DNA of 64,000 bases from Pelagimonas phthalicica. GTDB taxonomy: Bacteria > Pseudomonadota > Alphaproteobacteria > Rhodobacterales > Rhodobacteraceae. Every line of letters starts with the position of its first letter. Position 1 is the first letter of the stretch. Shown piece after piece: positions 41,872-51,977 of the stretch. The translations under genes were made by a program, and so were the position numbers. A model generated the notes under the pieces. That model did no database searches, had not been told where the DNA came from, and worked only from the letters and a program-made list of their open reading frames with translations. The stretch spans positions 1 to 64,000 of the forward strand of contig NZ_SOAP01000006.1 in assembly GCF_004364805.1 (NCBI RefSeq), given 5' to 3'.

Positions 41872-44061
41872 ATGGATCGCGCTGTTATCGTCGAAGAGAA
41901 TTTTCGCGAAAAAGTCACAACCGGCAATTTGCCCAAGGGCAAACCCCCCGCTGGCCCGCTGAGCAAGGAACAGGCGGTGGGCCTGTTTCGCGCGCAATGC
42001 CTGAGCCGGGCTTTGGATCTGACCAGCCGGGTGATGCAGAAAGAGGGCAAAGGGTTTTACACCATCGGCTCATCAGGTCACGAGGGCATGGCAGCCGTGG
42101 CCGAGGCCTTGCGCCCGACTGATCCGGCCTTTTTGCATTATCGCGATGCCGGGTTTCAGATCGCGCGGGGCGCGCAGGTGCCGGGCCAGAACATGGCCTG
42201 GGACATGCTGCTGTCTTTTGCCTGTTCCTCCGAGGATCCGACCTCGGGCGGGCGGCATAAGGTGCTGGGCTCAAAGGCGCTGAATATCCCGCCGCAAACC
42301 TCGACCATTGCCTCGCACCTGCCCAAAGCGGTGGGGGCGGCCTATGCCATTGGCGCGGCGCGCCGCCATGCGCCGGAACATAGGGAATACCCCGAAGACG
42401 CGATTGTCATGTGTTCCTTTGGTGACGCCTCGGCCAATCATTCCACCGCGCAAGGGGCGTTTAACACCGCGGGTTGGACCAGCTATCAATCAGTGCCTTT
42501 GCCGCTGCTCTTTGTTTGCGAAGACAATGGGATCGGGATTTCGACCAAGACGCCCAAGGGTTGGATCGCCGACGGATTCCGCGCCCGTCCGGGGATCAAG
42601 TATTTCCATGCGGATGGCCTGGATATGTTTGACACTTACCGCGTGGCGCAAGAGGCGGCGGATTATGTGCGCAACCGGCGCAAACCGGCGTTTTTGCACC
42701 TGCGCACCGTGCGGCTTTATGGCCATGCCGGGGCGGATGTGGCGACGTCTTATCTGTCGCGGGCCGAGGTTGAACAGGATGAGGCCAATGATCCGCTGCT
42801 GCACAGCGCCCGCCTGCTGCAAGAGGCTGGCGCGCTGAGCGGCGATGAAGCGCTGTCCATCTATGAAGAGACCCGCGCCCGCGTGAACCGCGTCGCCGCC
42901 GAGGCCGCGACTCGCCCGCATCTGAAAACTGCGCGCGATGTGATGGCCAGCATCATCCCGCCCAAACGCGACTGCGCGCCAACCAATGGCCCAAGTGATG
43001 AGGATCGTGCCAAGGCCTTTGGCGCTGACCTTAAGGCGCATGACACTCCGCAACCGATGAGCCGCATCCTGAACTGGGCGCTGACCGATCTGATGCTGGA
43101 TCACGGTGAAATCGTCATGATGGGCGAGGATGTCGGGCGCAAGGGCGGCGTCTATGGCGTGACGCAAAAGCTGATCAACCGCTTTGGATCAGATCGGATG
43201 ATCGACACGCTGCTGGATGAACAATCCATCCTCGGGCTGGCGATTGGCATGGCGCAGAACGGGTTTATCCCGATGCCGGAAATTCAGTTCCTGGCCTATC
43301 TGCACAATGCCGAAGACCAGCTGCGCGGCGAGGCGGCGACCCTGCCGTTTTTCTCGCGCGGGCAATTCACCAATCCGATGGTCGTGCGCATTGCCGGGCT
43401 TGGCTATCAAAAGGGGTTTGGCGGGCATTTCCACAATGACAACTCGGTTGCGGTGCTGCGCGATATTCCGGGGCTCATTCTGGCTTGCCCGTCAAACGGC
43501 GCGGATGGCGCGCGGATGCTGCGCGAATGCGTGCGGTTGGCACGCGAAGAACAACGGTTGGTGGTGTTCCTGGAACCCATCGCGCTTTACCCGATGCGCG
43601 ATCTGCACGCGGCGGGCGATGGCGGTTGGATGACCACCTATCCGGCGCGGGATGAACGCATTGGTTTTGGCGAGGTTGGCGTGGCCGGGGAGGGCGATGA
43701 TCTGGCCATCGTGAGCTTTGCCAATGGCTATTACCTGTCGTTGCAAGCCCAGGCGCGGCTTGAGGCCGAAGGGGTCAAGGCACGTGTGATCGACACGCGC
43801 TGGCTGTCCCCCTTGCCCGAAGAAGGTTTGGTCGATGCGGTTGCCGGGGCGAAACGCATTCTGGTGGTTGACGAAACCCGCCGTACCGGCGGGGTGTCCG
43901 AGGCGCTGATGACCCTCTTTACCGAGCGTTGCAATGTGCCGGTGTCGCGCCTTGCGGCCGAGGATAGCTTTATCGCCACGGGCCCCGCCTATGGCGCGAC
44001 CATGCCCTCGGCGGACAGCATCTATGAGGCGGCGAAATCGGCTGTGGAGGGCAAAGCATGA
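41872..44061 (+). CDS. Fused alpha-beta E1 2-oxoacid dehydrogenase
   Basis: A 729-aa thiamine-diphosphate enzyme with the E1 alpha part (about 1-340; TPP motif FGDASANHSTAQGAFN to CEDNGIGIS) and the E1 beta part (about 390-729; MGEDVGRKGGVYGVTQKL, FLEPIALYP) in one chain, as in some branched-chain oxoacid dehydrogenases. In this operon 2-oxoadipate is the plausible substrate. No E2 lipoyl-acyltransferase or E3 gene lies nearby, so it either borrows them or works differently. The ends overlap the neighbouring genes tightly. Confidence 0.85.
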   Translation: MDRAVIVEENFREKVTTGNLPKGKPPAGPLSKEQAVGLFRAQCLSRALDLTSRVMQKEGKGFYTIGSSGHEGMAAVAEALRPTDPAFLHYRDAGFQIARGAQVPGQNMAWDMLLSFACSSEDPTSGGRHKVLGSKALNIPPQTSTIASHLPKAVGAAYAIGAARRHAPEHREYPEDAIVMCSFGDASANHSTAQGAFNTAGWTSYQSVPLPLLFVCEDNGIGISTKTPKGWIADGFRARPGIKYFHADGLDMFDTYRVAQEAADYVRNRRKPAFLHLRTVRLYGHAGADVATSYLSRAEVEQDEANDPLLHSARLLQEAGALSGDEALSIYEETRARVNRVAAEAATRPHLKTARDVMASIIPPKRDCAPTNGPSDEDRAKAFGADLKAHDTPQPMSRILNWALTDLMLDHGEIVMMGEDVGRKGGVYGVTQKLINRFGSDRMIDTLLDEQSILGLAIGMAQNGFIPMPEIQFLAYLHNAEDQLRGEAATLPFFSRGQFTNPMVVRIAGLGYQKGFGGHFHNDNSVAVLRDIPGLILACPSNGADGARMLRECVRLAREEQRLVVFLEPIALYPMRDLHAAGDGGWMTTYPARDERIGFGEVGVAGEGDDLAIVSFANGYYLSLQAQARLEAEGVKARVIDTRWLSPLPEEGLVDAVAGAKRILVVDETRRTGGVSEALMTLFTERCNVPVSRLAAEDSFIATGPAYGATMPSADSIYEAAKSAVEGKA

Positions 44062-45080
44062 CCACCGCTGTTTTGATCTGCCCCGGTCGCGGGACCTATA
44101 ACAAGGCTGAGCTGGGCACGCTGGCGCGGCATTTCCCTGATGCGGGATTGCTGCGGCACTTCGATGAAAAACGCCGCGCTTTGGGGCAGGATAGCCTGAG
44201 CGATCTGGACAGCGCGCAACGCTTTTCCAATGCGCGGCACACGCGGGGCGACAATGCCTCGGCGCTGATTTACGCGGCGAGCTATGGCGATGCCTGTTCT
44301 ATCCGCGATGACATCGAGATTGTCGCCGTGACCGGCAATTCCATGGGCTGGTATTCAACGCTGGCCTGCGGCGGCGCGCTGACGCCCGAGGCTGGGTTTG
44401 ATGTGGTCAACACCATGGGCACCCTGATGCAAGAGGCGCTGATTGGCGGGCAGTTGGTCTATCCCCATTGCGGCGATGACTGGCAGCCCGATCCAGCGCG
44501 CAAGGCCGCGTTGCTGGCGCAACTTGATGAGATCAATGCCCGCCCGGATCATGTGCTGACCCTGTCGATTGATCTGGGTGGAATGCTGGTATTGGCGGGC
44601 AATGAGGCCGGGCTGACCGCGTTCGAAACCGCTGTTCCAAAGCAAGAGCAATTTCCGCTGCGCCTGCCCAATCACGCCGCCTTTCATTCGGCAATGATGC
44701 AGCCGATCAGTGATCAGGGGCGCGCGCGCCTGTCGCCGGACCTGTTTGACCAGCCCAAATTGCCGTTGATTGACGGGCGCGGGGCGATCTGGTGGCCGGG
44801 GGCCTGTGATCGTCAGGCGCTTTGGGATTACACGCTGGGGCATCAGGTGGTTGAAACCTATGATTTTACCCGCGCCATTCAGGTGGCGGCGCGTGAATTT
44901 GCCCCCGATCTGTTCATCATCACCGGCCCCGGCACCACGCTGGGCGGCGCGGTGGCGCAATCGCTGATCACCGCGCAATGGCGCGGCATGACCAGCAAAG
45001 CCGAGTTTCAAACACAGCAAGCGGAAAGCCCGCTTTTGATTTCCATGGGTCGCGCCGATCAGCGCGGCCTTGTGACCTGA
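44058..45080 (+). CDS. Malonyl-CoA:ACP transacylase-like acyltransferase
   Basis: A 340-aa FabD/acyltransferase-domain protein. The nucleophile elbow is GNSMG (Ser95) and the partner histidine lies in FHSAMM (His210), matching the Ser-His dyad of FabD. It lacks a partner carrier protein here. It overlaps the E1 gene by ATGA and is 20 bp from the semialdehyde dehydrogenase. Its role in lysine use is unclear: acyl transfer to or from CoA in place of a missing E2 is a speculation; an accessory proof-reading role is another. Confidence 0.75.
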   Translation: MTTAVLICPGRGTYNKAELGTLARHFPDAGLLRHFDEKRRALGQDSLSDLDSAQRFSNARHTRGDNASALIYAASYGDACSIRDDIEIVAVTGNSMGWYSTLACGGALTPEAGFDVVNTMGTLMQEALIGGQLVYPHCGDDWQPDPARKAALLAQLDEINARPDHVLTLSIDLGGMLVLAGNEAGLTAFETAVPKQEQFPLRLPNHAAFHSAMMQPISDQGRARLSPDLFDQPKLPLIDGRGAIWWPGACDRQALWDYTLGHQVVETYDFTRAIQVAAREFAPDLFIITGPGTTLGGAVAQSLITAQWRGMTSKAEFQTQQAESPLLISMGRADQRGLVT

Positions 45081-45100
45081 CTTCGCAAAGGAGACATCCG

Positions 45101-46594
<1,494 letters not shown>

Positions 46595-46660
46595 AGCGTT
46601 TAGATCTTAATCTGAAACATCAAGCCGCATTTAAAGCGCTGAAATCTATACTTTCAGTTC

Positions 46661-46805
46661 CCGGATCGCCCGCGATCCGGTTCGCACCCGACCCCGCCCC
46701 CAGGGCGGGTGCGAAATTTGAACGGTGAGCGCGCCGTCGCTGCTCGGCTTTTACTTTCGCTGATCAGTTCCTTTTTCTCCGCCCTCGGGCTCGGGTGCGA
46801 ACCGC
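46661..46805. repeat. Dispersed intergenic repeat, copy D
   Basis: GGATCGC-CC-GCGATCC (46663-46678), then GGTTCGCACCCGACCCCGCC and GGGCGGGTGCGAA, closed by CCCTCGGGCTCGGGTGCGAACC. The loop closely matches copy F, which lies about 5 kb away in the opposite orientation. It is between convergent genes (ALDH and RelE-like). Confidence 0.8.
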
Positions 46806-46814
46806 TGTTCCACG

Positions 46815-47096
46815 TCAAAACCCGCCGCCCTGGCGGTCGTCCCATAGGCGCAGCACTTCGATTTGGGTCTGGGTGACGCGATAGATCAGGGTAAAGGGCG
46901 TGCGCGGGATCGATAGCTCGCGCAGGTCCGGGCGGATCTCCGACGGGTGGCCAGCATAAGGATTGGCGGCCAGCGTCTGTTGTATCGCCTTCAGATGGGC
47001 GCGGGCCTTGGCGCTGCCTTCGGGAAAGACCGAACGATAATAATAGCGAAACCACGCGATATCCTGCGCGGCCTCTTCGAGATAGACAAGTTTCAT
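46815..47096 (-). CDS. RelE/ParE-family toxin
   Basis: 93 aa with the fold of RelE/ParE proteins: YLEEAAQDIAWFRYYYRSVF, a central IRPDLRELSI, then TPFTLIYRVTQTQIEVLRLWDDRQGG. These inhibit translation or gyrase when freed from their antitoxin. It overlaps the antitoxin gene by 4 bp, toxin second, the normal ParDE-type order. It is presumably a plasmid-maintenance module for this replicon. Confidence 0.88.
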   Translation of the reverse strand: MKLVYLEEAAQDIAWFRYYYRSVFPEGSAKARAHLKAIQQTLAANPYAGHPSEIRPDLRELSIPRTPFTLIYRVTQTQIEVLRLWDDRQGGGF

Positions 47097-47377
47097 GAGC
47101 GGCTGGGCGTGATATCCGCGACGGGCATGGGCAATTCATCCTCGCTGTCCCAACTGTCGATCCAGTCAGTCATCGCCTCAGCGGAAATGAACCGCCCTTC
47201 ATCCGCCTGCTGCAGGGCGGTTTCGATGGCTTCACGCTTGGCGGCCTTGGCCTCGAGCATGGAGCGGATGGCGCGCACCGCCAGTTGCGCGGGCGGACGA
47301 TCTTCGATCTCGGCCTCGCGTTCCAGCGATTTGCGCAGCTCGTCATCAAGACGGATGGAATAAGGAGAGGTGCCCAA
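47093..47377 (-). CDS. Ribbon-helix-helix antitoxin
   Basis: 94 aa. The N-terminal ribbon-helix-helix PYSIRLDDELRKSLEREAEI is followed by a toxin-binding C-terminal tail. It likely represses its own operon at the palindrome just upstream (47401-47417). The toxin gene follows with a 4-bp overlap. Confidence 0.86.
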   Translation of the reverse strand: MGTSPYSIRLDDELRKSLEREAEIEDRPPAQLAVRAIRSMLEAKAAKREAIETALQQADEGRFISAEAMTDWIDSWDSEDELPMPVADITPSRS

Positions 47378-47400
47378 AGCGTGCTCCTGCGTCGGTTTGT

Positions 47401-47417
47401 GTCATACAGTGTATGAC
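47401..47417. promoter_or_regulatory. Operator palindrome of the toxin-antitoxin pair
   Basis: GTCATACAGTGTATGAC: 7-bp arms GTCATAC/GTATGAC around AGT, 23 bp upstream of the antitoxin start. This is the usual size and place of an RHH-antitoxin operator. Confidence 0.65.
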
Positions 47418-47471
47418 ATAGTGCGCCTTCCGTAAAGAGGGACGCATTCCGAGGGGCACCCCCCCTGTTTC

Positions 47472-48290
47472 CTACAGCCCCAGTGGCGCGTGGCGGTTCA
47501 CGTCTTTGTAGAGCAGATAGCGGAACTTGCCCGGCCCCCCGGCATAGCAGGCCTGCGGGCAAAAGGCGCGCAGCCACATGAAATCGCCGGCTTCGACCTC
47601 GACCCAATCATTGTTCAGGCGATAGGCGGCCTTACCCTCGAGCACATAAAGCCCGTGTTCCATCACATGGGTTTCCAGAAACGGGATCACTCCGCCGGGT
47701 TCAAAGGTCACAACAGTGACATGCATATCATGGCGCAGATCGCTGGGATCGACAAAGCGGGTGGTGGCCCATTTGCCATCAGTGTCGGGCATTGGTATGG
47801 GTGCGATGTCTTGTTCGTTGAGGATCAGAACATCGGGCATGTCCAGACCGTCAACCGCCTGATAGGCTTTGCGAATCCAGTGAAAGCGCGCCGGGGCATC
47901 GCCCGTATTGCGCAGGGTCCAGCCGGAATTGGGCGGCAGATAGGCATACCCGCCGGGTTCCAGCACATGGGTGTCGCCGTTGACGCTGAGGCTGATCGCG
48001 CCCTCGACCACAAACAGCACCGCCTGCGCGCGCGCATCGGTTTCCGGGCGGTCCGAGCCGCCGCCGGGCGCGACCTCCATGATATATTGCGAAAAGGTTT
48101 CGGCAAAGCCGGTCATCGGGCGGGCAATCACCCAAAGGCGCGTGTCCTCCCAGAAAGGCAGGAAACTGGTGGTGATGTCGCGCATCGTACCCTTGGGGAT
48201 CACCGCATAGGCATCGGTGAAAATGGCACGGTCGGTCAGCAATTGATCCTGACCAGGCAGGCCGCCCTTGGGGGCGTAATAGGTGGACAT
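47472..48290 (-). CDS. allE: (S)-ureidoglycine aminohydrolase AllE
   Basis: A 272-aa bicupin. The C-terminal stretch FCPQACYAGGPGKFRYLLYK and the central HVMEHGLYVLEGKAAYRL are typical of AllE/YlbA. It hydrolyses S-ureidoglycine, made from allantoate, to S-ureidoglycolate and ammonia, feeding AllA (35152). The start is at 48290. It lies away from the other purine genes, between a toxin-antitoxin pair and GlxA regulators. An allantoate amidohydrolase (AllC) is not in the window. Confidence 0.9.
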   Translation of the reverse strand: MSTYYAPKGGLPGQDQLLTDRAIFTDAYAVIPKGTMRDITTSFLPFWEDTRLWVIARPMTGFAETFSQYIMEVAPGGGSDRPETDARAQAVLFVVEGAISLSVNGDTHVLEPGGYAYLPPNSGWTLRNTGDAPARFHWIRKAYQAVDGLDMPDVLILNEQDIAPIPMPDTDGKWATTRFVDPSDLRHDMHVTVVTFEPGGVIPFLETHVMEHGLYVLEGKAAYRLNNDWVEVEAGDFMWLRAFCPQACYAGGPGKFRYLLYKDVNRHAPLGL

Positions 48291-48431
48291 GGGGGGCGCT
48301 CCTGCCGCGAATGGGTTTCCTTGTTTATGACCGGGGCCGGGGGGCGGGGCCAGTCATAATGGGGTGACAGGAGCTTTTGTTCTGATTTGAAAATCGCGTG
48401 GGTTTGGCTTGCAGGTTTTTGGAAGGATTTC

Positions 48432-48585
48432 CCGGATTGCTTTGCAATCCGGTTCGCACCCGACCCGCCCCCCAGGGCGGGTGCGAATTTGCAACGTGGG
48501 GAAAGCCGTCGCTGGCGTGGAGGCTAAACAAGTATCTTAATCTTGCGAGCCGCCCTCGGGATCGGGTGCGAACCTCTGTAGTCAA
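48432..48585. repeat. Dispersed intergenic repeat, copy E
   Basis: GGATTGC-TTT-GCAATCC (48434-48450), then GGTTCGCACCCGACC and GGGCGGGTGCGAA, with the far arm CCCTCGGGATCGGGTGCGAACCTC. It lies in the 305-bp gap between allE and the first GlxA-type gene, both on the minus strand; nothing else is seen in that gap. Confidence 0.8.
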
Positions 48586-48595
48586 AAGTCGCTAC

Positions 48596-49615
48596 CTATG
48601 CCGCCCGACCGCGGCGGATTTGCCCCGGGGCCTGGCCGAAATGCGCGCGGAACTTCTTGGAAAACGTGCTTGAGGTGCCAAAGCCGATGGCCACCGCGAC
48701 CTCCATCACGCTCATTTCGGTTTTCAGCAGCAGGTTGCGCGCGCGTTCCAGCCGCAGATGCAGAAAGTAACGTTTGGGCGGCAGGCCCAGATGCTCTTGG
48801 AACAGCCGCTCTAGCTGGCGCCCGGAAATCCCGGCGAAATCGGCGAAATACTGGGCGGTGGGCACGTCTTCGATACAGCGCTCCATCTCGGCCACCACGC
48901 TGCGGATCTTGTCATTGTCGATATGGGACAGCGCCGGATGAGCGTCGCTGGACAGGGTTTGCACCTTGTATTGCGCGGTATAATTCAGCTCATCCACACA
49001 TTTGCGCGCCAGGTCGGGCCCGGCATTCTTGTCAATCGCCCACAGCGCCAAATCAACCCCGGCCGTCGCCCCGATGGCCGAGGCGCAGCGTTCGCCGATA
49101 TTCAACGCCGAGCGGCTGAATTCCAGCTCTGGATAGGTCTCGCGCAGAAAGTCGAGATTGCGCCAATGTACCGAATAGGTTGCCGATTGCGTCAGGCATC
49201 CTGATTGCGCCAGGGCTTCGGTCGAGGCCCCCATGATCGCCGCGGATTTACAATGGCGAAAGGCGGATTTGATCCAGGTCTTGGCCGATGCGCTGAGCTG
49301 CGCCAGCGAATCCACCGGCGCGCCCATGTTAAAGATCACATTGTCAGAGCCCTTGGGCTGGTTCATCGCCGCCTCAACCGGGATCATCACACCGCAAGAG
49401 GCGCGCACTCGTGACCCGTCTTCGGAACAGAGCGCGCAATGAAACGCCTCGCGCCCGAGCAAGCGATTGGCCAGATCCAGAGCTTCGAGAAAGCCGCTCA
49501 TGTTCAGCAGGGAAAAGCCCGGCGTGAGGAACATGACAAAGCGATGGGTTGGGGTCGCGGGGACGCTGCGAAGCGAGACTTTGCGGGCTGAACTGGCAAA
49601 AGTTTGATGAAGCAT
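48596..49615 (-). CDS. GlxA-family regulator (DJ-1/PfpI plus AraC HTH), first of three
   Basis: 339 aa. The N-terminal DJ-1/PfpI-like domain opens HRFVMFLTPGFSLLNMSGFL and the C-terminal AraC HTH includes YFADFAGISGRQLERLFQEH and VAVAIGFGTSSTFSKKFRAHFG. GbdR, SouR and CdhR, activators of glycine betaine, sarcosine and carnitine use, share this architecture. It sits close to a sarcosine-oxidase-type operon. It is 8 bp from the second GlxA gene, both on the minus strand. Confidence 0.88.
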   Translation of the reverse strand: MLHQTFASSARKVSLRSVPATPTHRFVMFLTPGFSLLNMSGFLEALDLANRLLGREAFHCALCSEDGSRVRASCGVMIPVEAAMNQPKGSDNVIFNMGAPVDSLAQLSASAKTWIKSAFRHCKSAAIMGASTEALAQSGCLTQSATYSVHWRNLDFLRETYPELEFSRSALNIGERCASAIGATAGVDLALWAIDKNAGPDLARKCVDELNYTAQYKVQTLSSDAHPALSHIDNDKIRSVVAEMERCIEDVPTAQYFADFAGISGRQLERLFQEHLGLPPKRYFLHLRLERARNLLLKTEMSVMEVAVAIGFGTSSTFSKKFRAHFGQAPGQIRRGRAA

Positions 49616-49623
49616 GGGAAACC

Positions 49624-50667
49624 CTAACTGGCGGCTTTGCGGAATTGTTTCGGTGACAGCCCGTAGGCGGATTTGAACAGGCTCGAAAAATAGGACGCGG
49701 TGGGAAAGCCGGTGCTTAGGGCCACGTCCAGAATCGAGATATTGGAATAGCGCAGCAGGCCGCGGGCCTGTTCCAGCCGCCTCGCCCGGTAGAATTCGGC
49801 GACGGTGCTTTGGGTGAATTCCTGAAACCGTCGGTCCAGGGTGCGGCGCGAGGTGCCGATCTGGTCAGCCAGAGAATCCGGTGACAATGGCGCGGCCAGG
49901 GTCTGGTCGATCACGGCCAGCGCTTTGTGCATCATGCGCGGCGCGGTAACGGGCAGGCGAAACTGGCCTGCGCTTTGGCGATCACTGCCGCTGCGCGCCT
50001 GCCCGATCTGCAACTGGTTTGACACTGCCTGCACCAACCAGCTTTCCTGATCCCGTTTCAGGATGTCCAGAAACAGATCCAGCATGGCCAATCCGCCGCT
50101 AGAGGTGATGACCCGCCCGTCGATTTCGAACAGCCCGTTCAGAATTTCCACATGCGGGAATTCTTCGACAAAGGCGCCCAGCCCCTCCCAATGGATCACG
50201 CAGCGCTTGTCTTTTAACAGCCCGGCTCGCGCCAGAATGGCCGGGGCCAATGACACCGCGCCCACGGTTCTGCCCGCCGCGTATCGGCGGTTCAAAAGCG
50301 CGTATAGCCGGGTGGCATCGCGGGGATGGGTATGCATCCCGGCACAAAGAAAGGTGTAATCGACCGCCACATCATCGGGCTGGATCGGCTGCGTGGGCAG
50401 GCTCAACCCGTTTGAGGCTTCGGGTGGGGCCCCGGCCTCTTGGGTGACATACCAGACATAGCGCTCTTCGCCCAAAATCCGATTGGCCACGCGCAAGGGT
50501 TCGATGGCCGTCACAACGGACACCATGGAAAAGGCGTCAATCAGGATGAATTCGAAGGTCGTTTGACGGGTCACCGCGTCGGCTCCGGTTGGGTTTCTGT
50601 CGATTATGCGCTGGACCGGTGCCAGGTGTGGTTCTAATCTGGTCATAGGTTTGACGAAATAGGACAT
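49624..50667 (-). CDS. GlxA-family regulator, second of three
   Basis: 347 aa with the DJ-1/PfpI-like domain (FILIDAFSMVSVVTAIEPLR) and AraC HTH (LADQIGTSRRTLDRRFQEFT; DVALSTGFPTASYFSSLFKSAYG). Start at 50667; an alternative ATG at 50646 would drop seven residues. Its start is only 6 bp from the divergent third GlxA gene, so promoters overlap coding sequence. Likely a regulator of quaternary-ammonium or N-methyl amino acid use; the ligand is unknown. Confidence 0.88.
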   Translation of the reverse strand: MSYFVKPMTRLEPHLAPVQRIIDRNPTGADAVTRQTTFEFILIDAFSMVSVVTAIEPLRVANRILGEERYVWYVTQEAGAPPEASNGLSLPTQPIQPDDVAVDYTFLCAGMHTHPRDATRLYALLNRRYAAGRTVGAVSLAPAILARAGLLKDKRCVIHWEGLGAFVEEFPHVEILNGLFEIDGRVITSSGGLAMLDLFLDILKRDQESWLVQAVSNQLQIGQARSGSDRQSAGQFRLPVTAPRMMHKALAVIDQTLAAPLSPDSLADQIGTSRRTLDRRFQEFTQSTVAEFYRARRLEQARGLLRYSNISILDVALSTGFPTASYFSSLFKSAYGLSPKQFRKAAS

Positions 50668-50673
50668 GCGCCA

Positions 50674-51609
50674 ATGCAGACCTTTCGGTTTTTGCTGACT
50701 CCGAATTTCGCGATGATGTCAGCCGCCTCGGCGATCGAACCGCTGCGGGCGGCGAATTATATTTCGGGGGAAACCCTGTATGAGCCGCTCTATGTCTCTG
50801 GCTCTGGTGGTCCGGTGTCCTCTTCTTGTGGGGCATATTTCGACACCCAGCCGATGGGTGATCATCAGGAGGATGTCGAAAACCTGTTTGTCATTGCCGG
50901 TGGCAATCCCTTTGCTCTTGAGATTGACGAGATCAGCGCGCAATTGCGTCGGTTGGATCGTCACGGCACATTGATAGGCGGCATTTCTGGCGGCGCGGTG
51001 GTGTTGGCACGGGCGGGATTGCTCAAGAATCGCCGTTTTACGGTGCATTGGGAACATATGGAGGCGCTGCGCGAAGAGTTTCCCATGCTGACCCCGGAAA
51101 AGCGCCTGTTTGTGCTGGATCGCGACCGGGCGACCTGCGCCGGGGGCGTGGCACCTTTGGACATGATGTATGCGCTGATCCAGGCGCGCCATGGGCTGGA
51201 GCTGGCCACAGAGGTCAGCAATTGGTTCATCCACACCCATGTCAGACCCGCCGAGGATGAACAGCGCCTGATCGATTCCGATGGCATCATGCTACATCCC
51301 AAGGTGCTGGTGGCCATTCGCCTGATGGAGGATCACATCGCCGAGCCGCTGTCGCTGGAACAGTTGGCACGGATTTGCGGCATCAGCCCGCGCCAGTTGC
51401 AGCGTCATTTTCATTCCGATCTCGACCGTTCGGTGGTGCAACATTACCTGCGCATCCGCCTCAGCAAGGCCGAAGAGCTGCTGCGCCAGTCGCGGCTCAG
51501 CATCACCGAGATTGCCTTTGCCACCGGCTTTGCCAGCCAGTCCAATTTCGCCCGCGCCTTTCGCAACGCCTATGGGGAATCGCCCAGTCAGCGGCGGGCG
51601 GAGGGGTGA
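50674..51609 (+). CDS. GlxA-family regulator, third of three
   Basis: 311 aa with the DJ-1/PfpI-like domain (FRFLLTPNFAMMSAASAIEPLR, described in part) and C-terminal AraC HTH (LARICGISPRQLQRHFHSDL; EIAFATGFASQSNFARAFRN). The start has AGGA 12 nt upstream and is 6 bp from the divergent second GlxA gene. It is followed by repeat copy F and then the FAD oxidoreductase and sox genes, which it may activate. Confidence 0.88.
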   Translation: MQTFRFLLTPNFAMMSAASAIEPLRAANYISGETLYEPLYVSGSGGPVSSSCGAYFDTQPMGDHQEDVENLFVIAGGNPFALEIDEISAQLRRLDRHGTLIGGISGGAVVLARAGLLKNRRFTVHWEHMEALREEFPMLTPEKRLFVLDRDRATCAGGVAPLDMMYALIQARHGLELATEVSNWFIHTHVRPAEDEQRLIDSDGIMLHPKVLVAIRLMEDHIAEPLSLEQLARICGISPRQLQRHFHSDLDRSVVQHYLRIRLSKAEELLRQSRLSITEIAFATGFASQSNFARAFRNAYGESPSQRRAEG

Positions 51610-51649
51610 GCCGTCAAAACTTGGTGGGTCACTAAGATTCGTCGTAACG

Positions 51650-51796
51650 GAGGTTCGCACCCGAACCCGAGGGCGGAGAAAAAGGAACTGATCGGCGCAA
51701 ATAAAAGCCGAACGGCACCGGGGCGCTCACCGTCCAGATTTCGCACCCGCCCTGGGGGGCGGGGTCGGGTGCGAACCGGATTGCAAGGCAATCCGG
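51650..51796. repeat. Dispersed intergenic repeat, copy F (reverse)
   Basis: Reverse orientation: GGTTCGCACCCGAACCCGAGG begins the far arm (described in part), then the loop, the GC hairpin and GGATTGC-AAG-GCAATCC (51778-51794). The loop matches copy D. It occupies the 368-bp gap between the third GlxA gene and the FAD oxidoreductase, which otherwise shows no gene. Confidence 0.8.
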
Positions 51797-51977
51797 GGTT
51801 GTTTGACGATATGTCTTTCCCAGTTGGTATGGCACCTTTTGTCCAGATTTCGCAAAAACCTGTCCGTTGGCTCCGCGAAACTGGTCACGGCTTGGCTAAG
51901 ATCATTCCCCGAACAACAGGCGAAACCCACAAACCCATTCCAAACCCCAGCGCCTGATCGCAACGGAGACAAGTTCC

